A DNA stretch of 49,212 nt, from positions 1 through 49,212 of the IMG/VR virus record IMGVR_UViG_3300025282_000054; one strand, 5' to 3'. The notes under the pieces are model-generated. The model did not search any database. It had not been told where the DNA came from and worked only from the letters and a program-made list of their open reading frames with translations. Shown here one piece after another: positions 13,818-21,909 of the stretch (positions are counted from its first letter, which is position 1; each line of letters begins with the position of its first letter). A program made the position numbers and the translations under genes. Source of the DNA: a virus.

Positions 13818-14420
13818 ATGACCGAACAACCAGAAGGGCTGTTGCGGGTTACTAGTCTATTAAGATGGGCGGGCCTGACAACCAGCATCCCTGACACGCC
13901 AGCAGTTCGGGCTGCACTGAAACGTGGAACGGCGGTGCATGAATGGTCATTACTGGTCGAAGACCTCCATGCGACAAACGACCAGTCCGTAATTCATCGA
14001 ATGCCTTCAGACCTGCAAGGCTATGGCACGGCTGTGGCTGCGTTCAATGAGCGGTATCAACCGCATTGGGATGAGCGGGAACAACGAAAGGACGATCAGG
14101 CTATCGGAATTACTGGCTGTCCTGATCGTGTCGGTGTTATTCAAGGTGAACGCGTGGTCGTGGACTTCAAGACTGGACATCGCTACGCATGGCACAGGCT
14201 CCAGCTTGCTCTCTATGCAATCTTAATCGAGCGGGTAGGGGTCACTGTCGATGGGGTTCTAGATCGGGACTACAAGCTGGACAAAAGGCTTGGCGTGTAT
14301 CTATCCCCTGATGGCTCGTACAGTCTCAACACCTATCGGAAGCAGCAGGACATTTTAGAAGCGTGGTCAATTATTACCAAGTATAGAAACGAGGTCACCC
14401 GCCATGACGACAACCAATGA
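13818..14420 (+). CDS. PD-(D/E)XK nuclease, RecB/Cas4-like exonuclease
   Basis: A protein of 200 aa; ATG 13818 has TGGAGAT upstream and lies after the terminator, so longer forms from upstream ATGs are unlikely. RecB-family motifs in order: GTAVHEW (His41), GCPDRVG (Asp103), VVVDFKTG (Asp116, Lys118), and RLQLALYA (Gln129, Tyr133). These are the metal-binding and QxxxY elements of Cas4/RecB-type exonucleases. It probably resects DNA ends to feed the single-strand annealing protein encoded just upstream. The stop overlaps the next start. Confidence 0.85.
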   Translation: MTEQPEGLLRVTSLLRWAGLTTSIPDTPAVRAALKRGTAVHEWSLLVEDLHATNDQSVIHRMPSDLQGYGTAVAAFNERYQPHWDEREQRKDDQAIGITGCPDRVGVIQGERVVVDFKTGHRYAWHRLQLALYAILIERVGVTVDGVLDRDYKLDKRLGVYLSPDGSYSLNTYRKQQDILEAWSIITKYRNEVTRHDDNQ

Positions 14421-15132
14421 TGCTCTTACTAAGCCGACGTTCACTTCCATTGTTCAGCCTGAAAGCCTGCCCGAACAATTGGAGTCCGCTGATGATTCCC
14501 GATTATGCCAAATGGTTATCAGTGGCTATCGAGCCTTGCGTGCCGACGCAGCAAAGACCTATAAGGCGATGCTTGATCCGTTGAACAAAAAGCGGGCAGT
14601 CATTAACAAGTGGAAGCGTGAGGACTTGGAGAGCATTGATGCGGTTGTGTCGTCGGCATCGACCAAGCTCACACAATACCGCGAACGGGTAGCCTTAGAA
14701 CAGGAGGAAGCGGCACAGGCTGCACTGGAAAAGGCAACAGCGGTAGCACAACAGGAACGCGAAGAGGAGGTGGACTTCATGTTGGCCGCGGCTGACATGA
14801 TTGGTGACGCCGACGTGGACGCAGCAGAAACCATGAAGCAGGAAGCGTCTGTTCTGAAGAACGAACCACCACCGCTGGTCGCTGTTCTTGATGATGTGTC
14901 CACGACAGAGGAACCAGCGCTTGTCTCTGAACGTCTGACCTATTCAGCCGAATGCGTGAGCGTCCTAAAGCTGGCGACCGCTGTTGCGAACGGAGAGATT
15001 CCACACGATGCGTTGAAGCCTAATCAGTCATGGCTCAATGGAAGAGCGAGAGCCGATCGTGAGGAGTTCAACGTTCCCGGGTGCGAGTTGATCTCCAAGT
15101 CATCTTACGCTCGGAAGGGCGGTGTTGGATGA
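14404..15132 (+). CDS. coiled-coil recombination-operon protein (242 aa)
   Basis: ATG 14404 overlaps the nuclease gene; GAGG lies 9 nt upstream. Residues about 45-130 form a long charged coiled coil (AAKTYKAMLDPLNKKRAVINKWKR, then an Ala/Gln/Glu-rich run). The C-terminus (LATAVANGEIPHDALKPNQSWLNGRARADRE, IPGCE-like end) resembles the tail of phage proteins encoded beside RecB-like nucleases. A structural or Gam-like DNA-end-binding role is conceivable. Position between nuclease and helicase genes supports DNA metabolism. Confidence 0.55.
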   Translation: MTTTNDALTKPTFTSIVQPESLPEQLESADDSRLCQMVISGYRALRADAAKTYKAMLDPLNKKRAVINKWKREDLESIDAVVSSASTKLTQYRERVALEQEEAAQAALEKATAVAQQEREEEVDFMLAAADMIGDADVDAAETMKQEASVLKNEPPPLVAVLDDVSTTEEPALVSERLTYSAECVSVLKLATAVANGEIPHDALKPNQSWLNGRARADREEFNVPGCELISKSSYARKGGVG

Positions 15133-16481
15133 TGGACACAGTGAACGAGTCTGGTGCACCCATGACCCTCCTGACGAATAGTGAGTTCGAGGAGGTAGTG
15201 CTTGGTCAGATCATCGTGTTCGATGCGTGGCAAATTTATGTGGCTTTGGGTATCACGCCAGAGTATTTCTGGACACCCGCACATAAGAAGATTGTCATGG
15301 TCGCCGCCAAGATTGCATCGTCTGGTGTCTCGCCCGATCCTGTTCTGCTTCGGCAGGGCGGGTGTTCGGCGATGGTCATTAGTCGTTGCATGGACAACAC
15401 CGTTAAGGTGCGTGAGGATAATGCTCAGTTCATGATGGATCGCTTGCGTGAACTAGCTCGGGCGAGGCGCATCTATCATCAGACCCAGAATCTGGAACAG
15501 CGATTAGCCGAGGGCGGATCAACCGCAAAGGAGATTGTCCGAGAGCATCTGGATGCGGTAGAAGCGATTGTCCGAGAGTCTGCTACGGGCGGCGTGGTCA
15601 TGGATGCGACAGCCCAACACAAGGCAGCGGTAGAGATGGCGAAGTCCAGAGAGTCGGGTCGTCGAGTCTGGACTGGACTGTTCGCGCTGGACAAGGTGAT
15701 TGATGGATTGTCACCGGGTGAGGTGCTCGGCTTGGCAGCCCGTCCCGGTATCGGTAAGACACTGTGGATGGGACGGTACATGCGCGCGGTCATGGACTAT
15801 GAGATTCCAGCGCTGATGTTCAGTCTGGAAATGCCTACGGCACAGATTGTCACACGGCTGGTGCAGCCAGAGTGGAATTGGTCGAGAACCAAAGCGTTGT
15901 CCTCCATGCGAGACGACACCCTGACCCTTGAACAGTACCGTGAGAAGTTTGGGTTGTTGCATATTTGCGATCGGGCTGGACTGTCAGTGGCTGAGATGGA
16001 GGCGACAGCCTTGCGAATGAAGAAGCAGCACAACATTGGCTTGGTGCTGATTGATCATCTCGGATTAGTAGGAGGTCATGGAAAGTTGAGACCGTATGAA
16101 CGCACCTCTGTAAACTCCAGAGAGATTAAGGAATTAGCAAAGAGGTGTGAGGTGCCTGTTGTTCTGGCGTTGCAGGTAAGCCGAGAGGGTGGGGGCGATG
16201 GGTCGCTCCCGTTAACGCTTTCATCGACTCGGGATTCAGGTGTCACTGAGGAGGTAGTGGACTACCTGATTGGGCTATACCGTCCAGACAGAAGTCCGAA
16301 TCTGACGGCTACCCAGAAACATGAATACGAAAACGTCGTGGTGGCTCGTGTCTTAAAGAACAGACACGGGGCGGTTGGTGGGGAAGTGTCGGTGCATATC
16401 GACCCGGAAAACCTAGAGTGGACAGAGCGTAACGACCTGAAACGAATCAACACGAGAAGGAGGGAGGCGAGCCATGACTAG
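15129..16481 (+). CDS. dnaB-like: replicative DNA helicase, DnaB-like
   Basis: A protein of 450 aa starting at ATG 15129, overlapping the previous stop. An N-terminal helical domain (residues 15-110, DnaB-N-like with LGQIIVFDAWQIYVALGITPEYF) is followed by the RecA-like domain: Walker A AARPGIGKT (Lys210), MFSLEMP, Walker B GLVLIDHLG (Asp309), and an ALQVSR motif. The order and length match DnaB/phage hexameric helicases that unwind DNA 5' to 3' at the fork. No primase or DNA polymerase is visible nearby, so the host probably supplies them. Confidence 0.88.
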   Translation: MMDTVNESGAPMTLLTNSEFEEVVLGQIIVFDAWQIYVALGITPEYFWTPAHKKIVMVAAKIASSGVSPDPVLLRQGGCSAMVISRCMDNTVKVREDNAQFMMDRLRELARARRIYHQTQNLEQRLAEGGSTAKEIVREHLDAVEAIVRESATGGVVMDATAQHKAAVEMAKSRESGRRVWTGLFALDKVIDGLSPGEVLGLAARPGIGKTLWMGRYMRAVMDYEIPALMFSLEMPTAQIVTRLVQPEWNWSRTKALSSMRDDTLTLEQYREKFGLLHICDRAGLSVAEMEATALRMKKQHNIGLVLIDHLGLVGGHGKLRPYERTSVNSREIKELAKRCEVPVVLALQVSREGGGDGSLPLTLSSTRDSGVTEEVVDYLIGLYRPDRSPNLTATQKHEYENVVVARVLKNRHGAVGGEVSVHIDPENLEWTERNDLKRINTRRREASHD

Positions 16482-16860
16482 CAAACTATCGTCGCAGGGC
16501 TGGACAGATGACCAGTTGTCCTTGATTAACATGACCAGACGGGACGAGACGCTCAATCCTAAAACACAGGCGCGTCGTACTGATCCGGAAACATCCCATG
16601 AAGCGGCTCGCAGTATCCAGACTGGGCAGTCCGAGAGCCATAGGCGAGTTCTTCACCTTCTCGGAATGTCTGGTGACGTAGGTATGACCGATGCTGAATT
16701 GTTGAACGCATGGCAGCGTATCTATGGTCGCGTGCCAGAGTCTACACCTCGAAAGAGGCGATGCGACTTGGTGCGCCTCGGAAAGATAGTCGAAGACGGT
16801 AAGCGAATGATCGATGGACGACGAAGGATAGTGTGGAAAGTGCAGGACCGGTTTTGGTAA
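16474..16860 (+). CDS. winged-helix-like phage protein (128 aa)
   Basis: ATG 16474 with GGAGGGAGG upstream and an 8-bp overlap with dnaB. Core: ARRTDPETSHEAARSI, then MTDAELLNAWQ and ESTPRKRRCDLVRLGKIVEDG. This is the familiar phage early-protein pattern of a winged helix that would bind DNA (recognition helix around STPRKRRCDLV). It is the last gene of the operon, ending in the strong terminator at 16888. Confidence 0.62.
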   Translation: MTSKLSSQGWTDDQLSLINMTRRDETLNPKTQARRTDPETSHEAARSIQTGQSESHRRVLHLLGMSGDVGMTDAELLNAWQRIYGRVPESTPRKRRCDLVRLGKIVEDGKRMIDGRRRIVWKVQDRFW

Positions 16861-16887
16861 CCGGTCCCCCGCCGTTGTAGTGCGACC

Positions 16888-16924
16888 GACCCTCACAGGC
16901 TTCTGCCTGTGGGGGTCTTTTTTT
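16888..16924 (+). terminator. intrinsic terminator after the helicase operon
   Basis: GACCCTCACAGGC 16888-16900 pairs with GCCTGTGGGGGTC 16905-16917 (13 bp, one wobble, loop TTCT), followed by seven T. Confidence 0.9.
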
Positions 16925-16950
16925 AGGTCTAGGTGACGATAAGTTTGGCG

Positions 16951-16959
16951 TGGTATACT
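16951..16959 (+). promoter_or_regulatory. extended -10 promoter for the rusA operon
   Basis: TGGTATACT is a TGn-extended -10 hexamer, with GTGACG 15 bp upstream as a weak -35. It lies just after a strong terminator and about 17 nt before ATG 16976, where a new operon has to begin. A similar CGTGGTATCCT occurs at 28197-28207. Confidence 0.5.
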
Positions 16960-16975
16960 CGGCATACCTCATACG

Positions 16976-17392
16976 ATGATTCGTTTTCAAGTGGCGGGAC
17001 AGGCGAGAGCGAAGGGATCGATGAGGGCGTTCGTGCCAAAGGGGTGGACCCGTCCCATAGTGACCTCCACAAGCACATCGGTAAAAGACTGGGAGCAAAC
17101 GATTGGTCATGTTGCCCAGAAATTTTCCGGTAGCTACACCACAGGACCCGTTCGGGTGCGTTTGCATTTTGTGTTAGCGCGTCCGAAGAGTCTGTCCAGT
17201 CGGGCGTCCCGTGCGCATTGCAAGCGACCCGACTTGGACAAACTCTGTCGGGCGGCCCTTGATGCTCTGACCGGAGTGTTATGGAAGGACGATTCGCAGG
17301 TCTACGCCTTGTCCGCCCTTAAAACCTACGCAAAGGCAGGCGAACCGCCTCGCGTTATTGTGACCGTTCACAACAAAGGAGAGACAGCGTGA
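16976..17392 (+). CDS. rusA: RusA-like Holliday junction resolvase
   Basis: A protein of 138 aa. RusA family signature: QARAKGSMRAF near the start, LARPKS, and the catalytic acidic block KRPDLDKLCRAALDALTG-V-WKDDSQV with Asp86, Asp88 and Asp106 matching the three catalytic aspartates of E. coli RusA. It should resolve branched DNA before packaging. The start lies close to the predicted promoter and has no good ribosome binding site, so translation may be near-leaderless or begin elsewhere. Confidence 0.88.
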   Translation: MIRFQVAGQARAKGSMRAFVPKGWTRPIVTSTSTSVKDWEQTIGHVAQKFSGSYTTGPVRVRLHFVLARPKSLSSRASRAHCKRPDLDKLCRAALDALTGVLWKDDSQVYALSALKTYAKAGEPPRVIVTVHNKGETA

Positions 17393-17988
17393 CCGAGATT
17401 CAAACCATTCCAGAGACAGTATCTTCCATCGACCTAACCGAACGCACCTTTGACCTTGAGCGGTTCAAGTTCAGTCCAACGACGCTGGTTCCCGGTGATG
17501 AGTCCAAGAGCTTCTCCATAGATCAGTGGCAGCGGCTAGGTGACTTTATTAGGTTGACCAATCAGGCGTGCCAGTGGTGGTGGGGTGATTGGATGAACAT
17601 GGGAGAGGATGCGTTCGGAGAAGAGTCGTCTCAGGCGTTGGAAACAACTCGGTGGGATGAGGAGACATTGCGGGTCTATGCGTGGGTGTGCCGCAAGGTC
17701 CCGACTGTTAATCGGCTAACAGGAGTTCCGTTTAGTCACTACTTGGACATTGCCAAGCTGCCTGTCGAGGAACAACACGTATGGGCATCCCGTGTGTCCG
17801 ATGAACAATTATCCCGTCGCCAGTTGCGTCGAGCTTTACGGGATGAGAACGGTAGCGATACTCAACCGTGCGTTCTTATCCGATGCAAGTCTGAGGCTGA
17901 CGCTGATACGGTCGAGGGGTTGTTGCCAGAGCAGGTGCGGTCGACATGCGTTGTGGAGCGGACATCCCGCAAGCGGAAAGGTGACTAA
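17389..17988 (+). CDS. putative DNA-binding phage protein (199 aa)
   Basis: GTG 17389 overlaps the rusA stop; AAAGGAGA upstream. The middle reads LTNQACQWWWGDWMNMGEDAFGEE, TLRVYAWVCRKVPTVNR, FSHYLDIAKLP and LSRRQLRRALR. That order (WxxGDxxNxGE, then helix-turn-helix-like segments) is known from phage and plasmid regulators related to ParB C-terminal helices. The C-terminus is polar and basic. It may bind DNA beside the resolvase. Family name uncertain. Confidence 0.55.
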   Translation: MTEIQTIPETVSSIDLTERTFDLERFKFSPTTLVPGDESKSFSIDQWQRLGDFIRLTNQACQWWWGDWMNMGEDAFGEESSQALETTRWDEETLRVYAWVCRKVPTVNRLTGVPFSHYLDIAKLPVEEQHVWASRVSDEQLSRRQLRRALRDENGSDTQPCVLIRCKSEADADTVEGLLPEQVRSTCVVERTSRKRKGD

Positions 17989-18352
17989 GTTTCCCAAGCC
18001 GACGCCTCGTTCTGTTGAGCGGCAGAGGAAGCGCCGCATGGAGAGAGCATGGATAGGGAAGGTGCGTCGAATTGTCGAGGCCCGAGACAGGGGTTGTCGG
18101 TCGTGTCGGCAGCTTGGCCTGTCACCTGACAACGCGGGCTTGCCTGTGCAGATGCACGAATTGGTCTACAGGAGCAAGACTAGAGGTCGGCCCATAGAGG
18201 AACGGGTCAATACTCTGAACTGTTTGCTCCTGTGCCCATCCTGCCATCAGGCTATACATGCCAAGCGTTTGTCTGTCCATATCGTGAACAAGAACAAAGG
18301 CGCGGACGGGTTGTTGAGGTTCAAGCTATGGAATCAAATTTCGGAGGGGTGA
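17981..18352 (+). CDS. HNH endonuclease-like protein
   Basis: A protein of 123 aa from GTG 17981, which overlaps the preceding gene; later starts such as ATG 18038 are possible. A very basic N-terminus is followed by CRSC (Cys39, Cys42), MHELVYRS (His59), a conserved Asn near 77-80, and CPSCHQAIH (Cys85, Cys88, His89, His93). That is a zinc-supported HNH nuclease domain. The basic arm suggests DNA binding. It is distinct from the HNH protein at 4398. Its stop codon lies in motif copy 5. Confidence 0.75.
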   Translation: MTKFPKPTPRSVERQRKRRMERAWIGKVRRIVEARDRGCRSCRQLGLSPDNAGLPVQMHELVYRSKTRGRPIEERVNTLNCLLLCPSCHQAIHAKRLSVHIVNKNKGADGLLRFKLWNQISEG

Positions 18353-18645
18353 CGATTATATTGGCCTTGTTTGCTCTTGGCATGATTGTCGGTTGGTTGA
18401 TCGCCACACGGGAATCCACCGACAGCATCGAGCGATTCCGCTACAGTGACCAGAAGTTCTACGAACGGTGGAAGGCTTACTGTGAATTGGAAAAACGATT
18501 AGGGGAGAGACACGATGAACATTCTGGTCACAGGAGCAACGGGAGCACTGGGTCGGGCCGTTCTTCGTTATGCGTTGAGACAAAAGGAAACAACGAGAGT
18601 GGCAGCGTTCGCTCGGTCCGAGTCGAGACTGACGGAACTGACTAG
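18328..18645 (+). CDS. small membrane protein with long 3' overlap (105 aa)
   Basis: ATG 18328 has GAGG 8 nt upstream; GTG 18349, inside motif copy 5, is another possible start. A membrane helix (VTIILALFALGMIVGWLIA, residues 8-26) is followed by a charged helix. The last 43 residues are Ser/Gly/Arg-rich and overlap the start of the dehydratase gene by 131 bp in another frame, so the natural end of this protein may have been lost by mutation or sequencing error. Function unknown. Confidence 0.45.
   Translation: MESNFGGVTIILALFALGMIVGWLIATRESTDSIERFRYSDQKFYERWKAYCELEKRLGERHDEHSGHRSNGSTGSGRSSLCVETKGNNESGSVRSVRVETDGTD
18344..18354 (+). repeat. dispersed motif GAGGGGTGACG, copy 5
   Basis: Exact 11-mer, preceded by G, spanning the stop of the HNH gene and lying early in the small membrane protein frame, before the sugar cluster. 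Confidence 0.6.
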
Positions 18646-19540
18646 CGAACTTGGACACTACAGCACCTTCCGTCCTTTTCTTGGCGACATACGAGACGAA
18701 GGTCGGCTCCGCGATGCCTGTGTCGGAGTGGACACAGTGATACATGGGGCAGCCCTCAAGAGAGTAGACGACGGCGCTTACAATCCGCTTGAGATGCACA
18801 AGACGAACGTAATGGGCAGCATCAACGTGGCGAACGCTGCGAGGGCTGAGGGAGTTCGGAATGTCGTGCTGGTCTCTTCCGACAAGGCGGTGTCTGCCAT
18901 CAACACGTATGGCGGCAGTAAGTATCAGGCCGAGAATTGTCTGAGGGAATTGAACGCGCATTCTGCACCACGAGGCACACGGATTTCTTGTGTCCGGTAT
19001 GGCAACGTGCTTGGCAGTACGGGGAGTGTGCTTACGCTCTGGCATAAACAACACCGGCAAGGTGGAAGACTGGTTCTGACTGACAAGCGGATGACCCGTT
19101 TCTGGATGACGCTCGATGAAGCGGTGCGCCATGTGTTTAAGGCGCTGCGAATAATGCGCGGCGGCGAGATTATTATTCCGATGATGCAAAGTTCAACGCT
19201 CTGGTTGTTAGCTCAGGCCTATCAGGACGTAACTGAATGGGTAGATTGCGAGATACAGGAGATGGGCGTTCGTACTGGTGGCGAGAAACGACATGAGTCC
19301 TTAATCAATGAGGACGAGGCCACTAGAGCGATTGCCCAAAAGGGTGTCGTGGTAATTCCACCGGCTGTGCATTCGTGGACCGCTGATGAATGGAAGACCG
19401 ATGGGACGGTGACTGTTCCACATCCATACCATAGCAATGCGGTGAAATGCTGTACGCATACGCGGAAAAGTCTGCGCGGAGTTCTTGAGTCGATAGAGGG
19501 AGTGTGGAAAAGTCCCGAGGTCCGTTGCCAAGTCAGGTGA
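18515..19540 (+). CDS. pseB-like: UDP-GlcNAc 4,6-dehydratase-like SDR (PseB/FlaA1-type)
   Basis: A protein of 341 aa with GGGGAGA upstream. It is an extended SDR: NAD-binding TGATGALG (residues 6-13), GDIRDEGRL, HGAALKRV, then the catalytic SSDKA with Asp123-Lys124, Tyr132 and Lys136 (DK-x7-Y-x3-K, as in FlaA1/PseB), RYGNVLGSTGSV and TDKRMTRFWMTL. PseB-family enzymes convert UDP-GlcNAc to a 4-keto-6-deoxy sugar nucleotide, the first step to pseudaminic and related acids. It opens the phage sugar cluster. The family is clear; the exact epimer made is not determinable from sequence. Confidence 0.85.
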   Translation: MNILVTGATGALGRAVLRYALRQKETTRVAAFARSESRLTELTSELGHYSTFRPFLGDIRDEGRLRDACVGVDTVIHGAALKRVDDGAYNPLEMHKTNVMGSINVANAARAEGVRNVVLVSSDKAVSAINTYGGSKYQAENCLRELNAHSAPRGTRISCVRYGNVLGSTGSVLTLWHKQHRQGGRLVLTDKRMTRFWMTLDEAVRHVFKALRIMRGGEIIIPMMQSSTLWLLAQAYQDVTEWVDCEIQEMGVRTGGEKRHESLINEDEATRAIAQKGVVVIPPAVHSWTADEWKTDGTVTVPHPYHSNAVKCCTHTRKSLRGVLESIEGVWKSPEVRCQVR

Positions 19541-19734
19541 GCCTACCGTTCACGTTGACTCTGGTAGGGCGACTCACCCAATCGAGTCGTGGCGTGTGGC
19601 ATGTGGTCGATAACGTAATGACCGGAGTGCGGTTTGGTTACTTCAAGGCCAAGTGCGGACTTGATACTCACTATACGTTCGACGGTCAAGCTGGAACGCT
19701 GTGTCGTAGGTGCAAAAAGTCTGGCACTGGGTAG
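19537..19734 (+). CDS. small cysteine-containing protein (65 aa)
   Basis: GTG 19537 overlaps the previous TGA; no strong ribosome binding site, so coupled translation is assumed. Features: WHVVDN, KCGLDTHYTF, and LCRRCKKSG near the end, which could form a small zinc knuckle. Its stop abuts the ATG of the oxidoreductase gene. No family is recognised; its place inside the sugar operon does not by itself give a role. Confidence 0.5.
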   Translation: MSLPFTLTLVGRLTQSSRGVWHVVDNVMTGVRFGYFKAKCGLDTHYTFDGQAGTLCRRCKKSGTG

Positions 19735-20628
19735 ATGGATAAGCAGGCCTTAGTCATTGGACTTGGTTCGATGGGTCAACGCCACCTGCAGTACATGGGA
19801 GAGCGTGCTGGTGTCTCACGGTTTGGCTGTGACAGGAGACCGGAGACGTTTCCAGACGGAGTGCCGTGTGTGCAGGACATTACACAGGCGCTTCACTGTT
19901 TCTCGCCGTCGCTTGTCGTTATTGCGTTGCCAGCGAGATATCACTTGGAAACGCTGTATCAGGTTCGACAGGCACATCCGGACGCGAGCATCTTGGTTGA
20001 GAAGCCACTATCCGATCGTCCGTTGTCAGACGAGGACAAGGAACGATGTCTCAACATCGGGGGCATTGTGTGTGTCGGGTATAACTGGAGATTTCATCCG
20101 TTTGCCAAGATGCTGCACGGAGTTCGGGATGCGATTGGGGATATCACTTTCCACGTAGGTAGTGACATGCGGACATGGCCCGGGAGTGATTACTCAGATC
20201 CGTTGCGGGAGTTTTCCCACGAGTTGGACTTGGTTGCATATCTTACGTCCATGCCTCAGGTCACGGACGCAACCATGACTCCGCACGGTCGTTATGTTGT
20301 GGATGGATTTCATAGTCATGGTCGCTGGCGTGTTGTCATTGCTCCGTATCATGAGCCAGTCGAGCGATGGGTGAATGTGGAGATACGACCACCGGTAGGC
20401 AACGGGCGAGTAATGACATACCCGTGGGATATGCAGTCACACACGCTGGAGGCAATGTATAGGGCGCAGTCGTTTCGGTTCCAGAGAATGTCTACGGTTG
20501 GTATCGCTTCGGCCATGGACTCATCGCGCCTGCTGTGTTCCGTGTCGGATGCGTTGATGACCACGGGGCTTATAGATAATGCCGAAGTGTTGCTGGCTCG
20601 AAAGGACAAGGGATGTCTCATTATGTAG
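19735..20628 (+). CDS. Gfo/Idh/MocA-family oxidoreductase
   Basis: A protein of 297 aa starting directly after the preceding TAG. The Rossmann motif GLGSMGQRH (residues 9-17), VVIALP, VEKPLSD with Glu89-Lys90-Pro91, GYNWRFHP and EFSHELDL with His162 and Asp165 are the conserved elements of NAD(P)-dependent sugar dehydrogenases of the Gfo/Idh/MocA family. Members oxidise or reduce hydroxyls of (nucleotide) sugars. In nonulosonate-type clusters such an enzyme can supply a keto-sugar for an aminotransferase, which is present at 23609. Substrate inferred, not proven. Confidence 0.82.
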   Translation: MDKQALVIGLGSMGQRHLQYMGERAGVSRFGCDRRPETFPDGVPCVQDITQALHCFSPSLVVIALPARYHLETLYQVRQAHPDASILVEKPLSDRPLSDEDKERCLNIGGIVCVGYNWRFHPFAKMLHGVRDAIGDITFHVGSDMRTWPGSDYSDPLREFSHELDLVAYLTSMPQVTDATMTPHGRYVVDGFHSHGRWRVVIAPYHEPVERWVNVEIRPPVGNGRVMTYPWDMQSHTLEAMYRAQSFRFQRMSTVGIASAMDSSRLLCSVSDALMTTGLIDNAEVLLARKDKGCLIM

Positions 20629-21473
20629 AGCGTCTTGGCTTACGTGAGCGTCGGACCTATGTCATTGCCGAGGCTGGGTCATGTGGTGATGCGACTCCGA
20701 ACAAGATGGCGGAACAGATCGACCGATGTGCCGATGCTGGATGCGATGCTGTGAAATTCCAGTGGACCTCAAGCGCAAAGGAGATGGCGCGCAGGCGTGG
20801 TCGTGCTACGGCAGATGGGTATGACCTCATTTATCAGCGTTACCTTGAGTGGCCAGACGACTGGCACGCCATTCTTCAGGCTAAGTGTCAGGAGCGAGGA
20901 GTGGATTACCTGTGTTCGGTCTATCTTGCCAGCGATGTGTACGTGGTCAGCCCGTATGTCAGTCACTTTAAGGTGTCGAGCTTTGAGGCACTGGACTGGA
21001 CGTTGCAGTCTCGGGCGATATCGGAATGCCTGCATTCGCTTCGGAAGTGTATGTTCGTTTCGGTAGGGATGTGCAGCGACGATGAGGTGGAAACATTGCG
21101 CCGTCAGTATGCGGCATCGCCGTTTGTTGCTTTGTTGCATTGCGTGACGGCTTACCCTACGCCCTTTGGCTCAATGAATCTGTCGTCTATTTATCGCAAT
21201 GGCCTTGATGGGTTTTCCGATCACACTGATCCCGCGATAACCATGACTGGTGCGCTAGCAGTAGCGGCCGGTGCGAGGATTATCGAGGCGCACATGCGTC
21301 TGGAGAATACAGACCCTTTGAATCCAGACGCTGCTCATGCTATGACACCGGACCAGCTTTCGGACTACGTTTCTCGTATTCGGATGGTGGCACAGGCGAT
21401 GAGTAGGCCGGAAGATGATGATGTCCAAGACAACATGCGGTGCTATCGAGTGGGAGATACCTTTGGAGACTAA
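20613..21473 (+). CDS. neuB-like: NeuB/PseI-like nonulosonic acid synthase lacking the SAF domain
   Basis: A protein of 286 aa; ATG 20613 overlaps the previous gene. NeuB motifs: IAEAGSCGD near 18-26, DAVKFQ (45-50), FKVSSFEALD, SVGMCSDDEV, LLHCVTAYPTP (175-184), FSDHTDP and IIEAH. The two manganese-ligand histidines (His204 and His227 here) are kept, while the Lys of the usual IIEKH is Ala226. Known members condense phosphoenolpyruvate with a hexosamine to a nine-carbon acid. The protein ends right after the barrel, so the C-terminal antifreeze-like (SAF) domain of about 60 residues is missing. Chemistry is plausible; exact product unknown. Confidence 0.8.
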   Translation: MSHYVERLGLRERRTYVIAEAGSCGDATPNKMAEQIDRCADAGCDAVKFQWTSSAKEMARRRGRATADGYDLIYQRYLEWPDDWHAILQAKCQERGVDYLCSVYLASDVYVVSPYVSHFKVSSFEALDWTLQSRAISECLHSLRKCMFVSVGMCSDDEVETLRRQYAASPFVALLHCVTAYPTPFGSMNLSSIYRNGLDGFSDHTDPAITMTGALAVAAGARIIEAHMRLENTDPLNPDAAHAMTPDQLSDYVSRIRMVAQAMSRPEDDDVQDNMRCYRVGDTFGD

Positions 21474-21909
21474 TCTGAGGCGGGCAACGATGGAGGACGC
21501 GGAAGCTGTTTACAACTGGCGCAACGATCCGAAGGTGCGAGCGGTCTCCAGAAGCGTCGGCGAGATTGATTATGCCGCTCATGCGTCATGGTTCGCAGAA
21601 CGTATTCCACTGACGCATCCAGAGACTGTGTGGATAATCGAAGCAGACGATGGAGTCGGGATAGGAAGCGCCCGTATCAATTGCTATGAGGACGATGATC
21701 GGGCAGAAATAAGTGTGGTGCTTGGTGAAGAGCATAGGAGTCGAGGTGTGGGTCGACAGGTGATTAAGCAGTTGGCTGACAAGGTTCGGGCAATGGGTCG
21801 GGTGCCAACTGCGTTCGTTCGACCTGATAACAGGCGTTCCCTTAATACGTTTACGGCAGCAGGGTTCACCTATGTGCTTCCGGTGATTGAGTTACATGTC
21901 AGGGATTAG
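21421..21909 (+). CDS. GNAT acetyltransferase, PseH-like
   Basis: About 162 aa from ATG 21421, which overlaps the NeuB-like gene; in-frame ATGs at 21415 and 21418 precede it. The domain begins NLRRATMEDAEAVYNWRNDPKVR, and contains the acetyl-CoA site EEHRSRGVGRQVIKQL and the terminal PDNRRSLNTFTAAGF. The N-terminal LRxxxxxDxxxVxxWRN pattern is that of PseH and similar N-acetyltransferases acting on amino-sugar nucleotides. In this cluster it would acylate an amino group made by the aminotransferase. Confidence 0.75.
   Translation: MSKTTCGAIEWEIPLETNLRRATMEDAEAVYNWRNDPKVRAVSRSVGEIDYAAHASWFAERIPLTHPETVWIIEADDGVGIGSARINCYEDDDRAEISVVLGEEHRSRGVGRQVIKQLADKVRAMGRVPTAFVRPDNRRSLNTFTAAGFTYVLPVIELHVRD

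Noticed and set aside
4799-18354. GAGGGGTGACG as ribosome binding site plus GTG start of mini-genes
   Set aside because: GGAGG is only 1 nt from the GTG, too close for initiation, and the frames that follow are 4-8 codons in three of the five copies.
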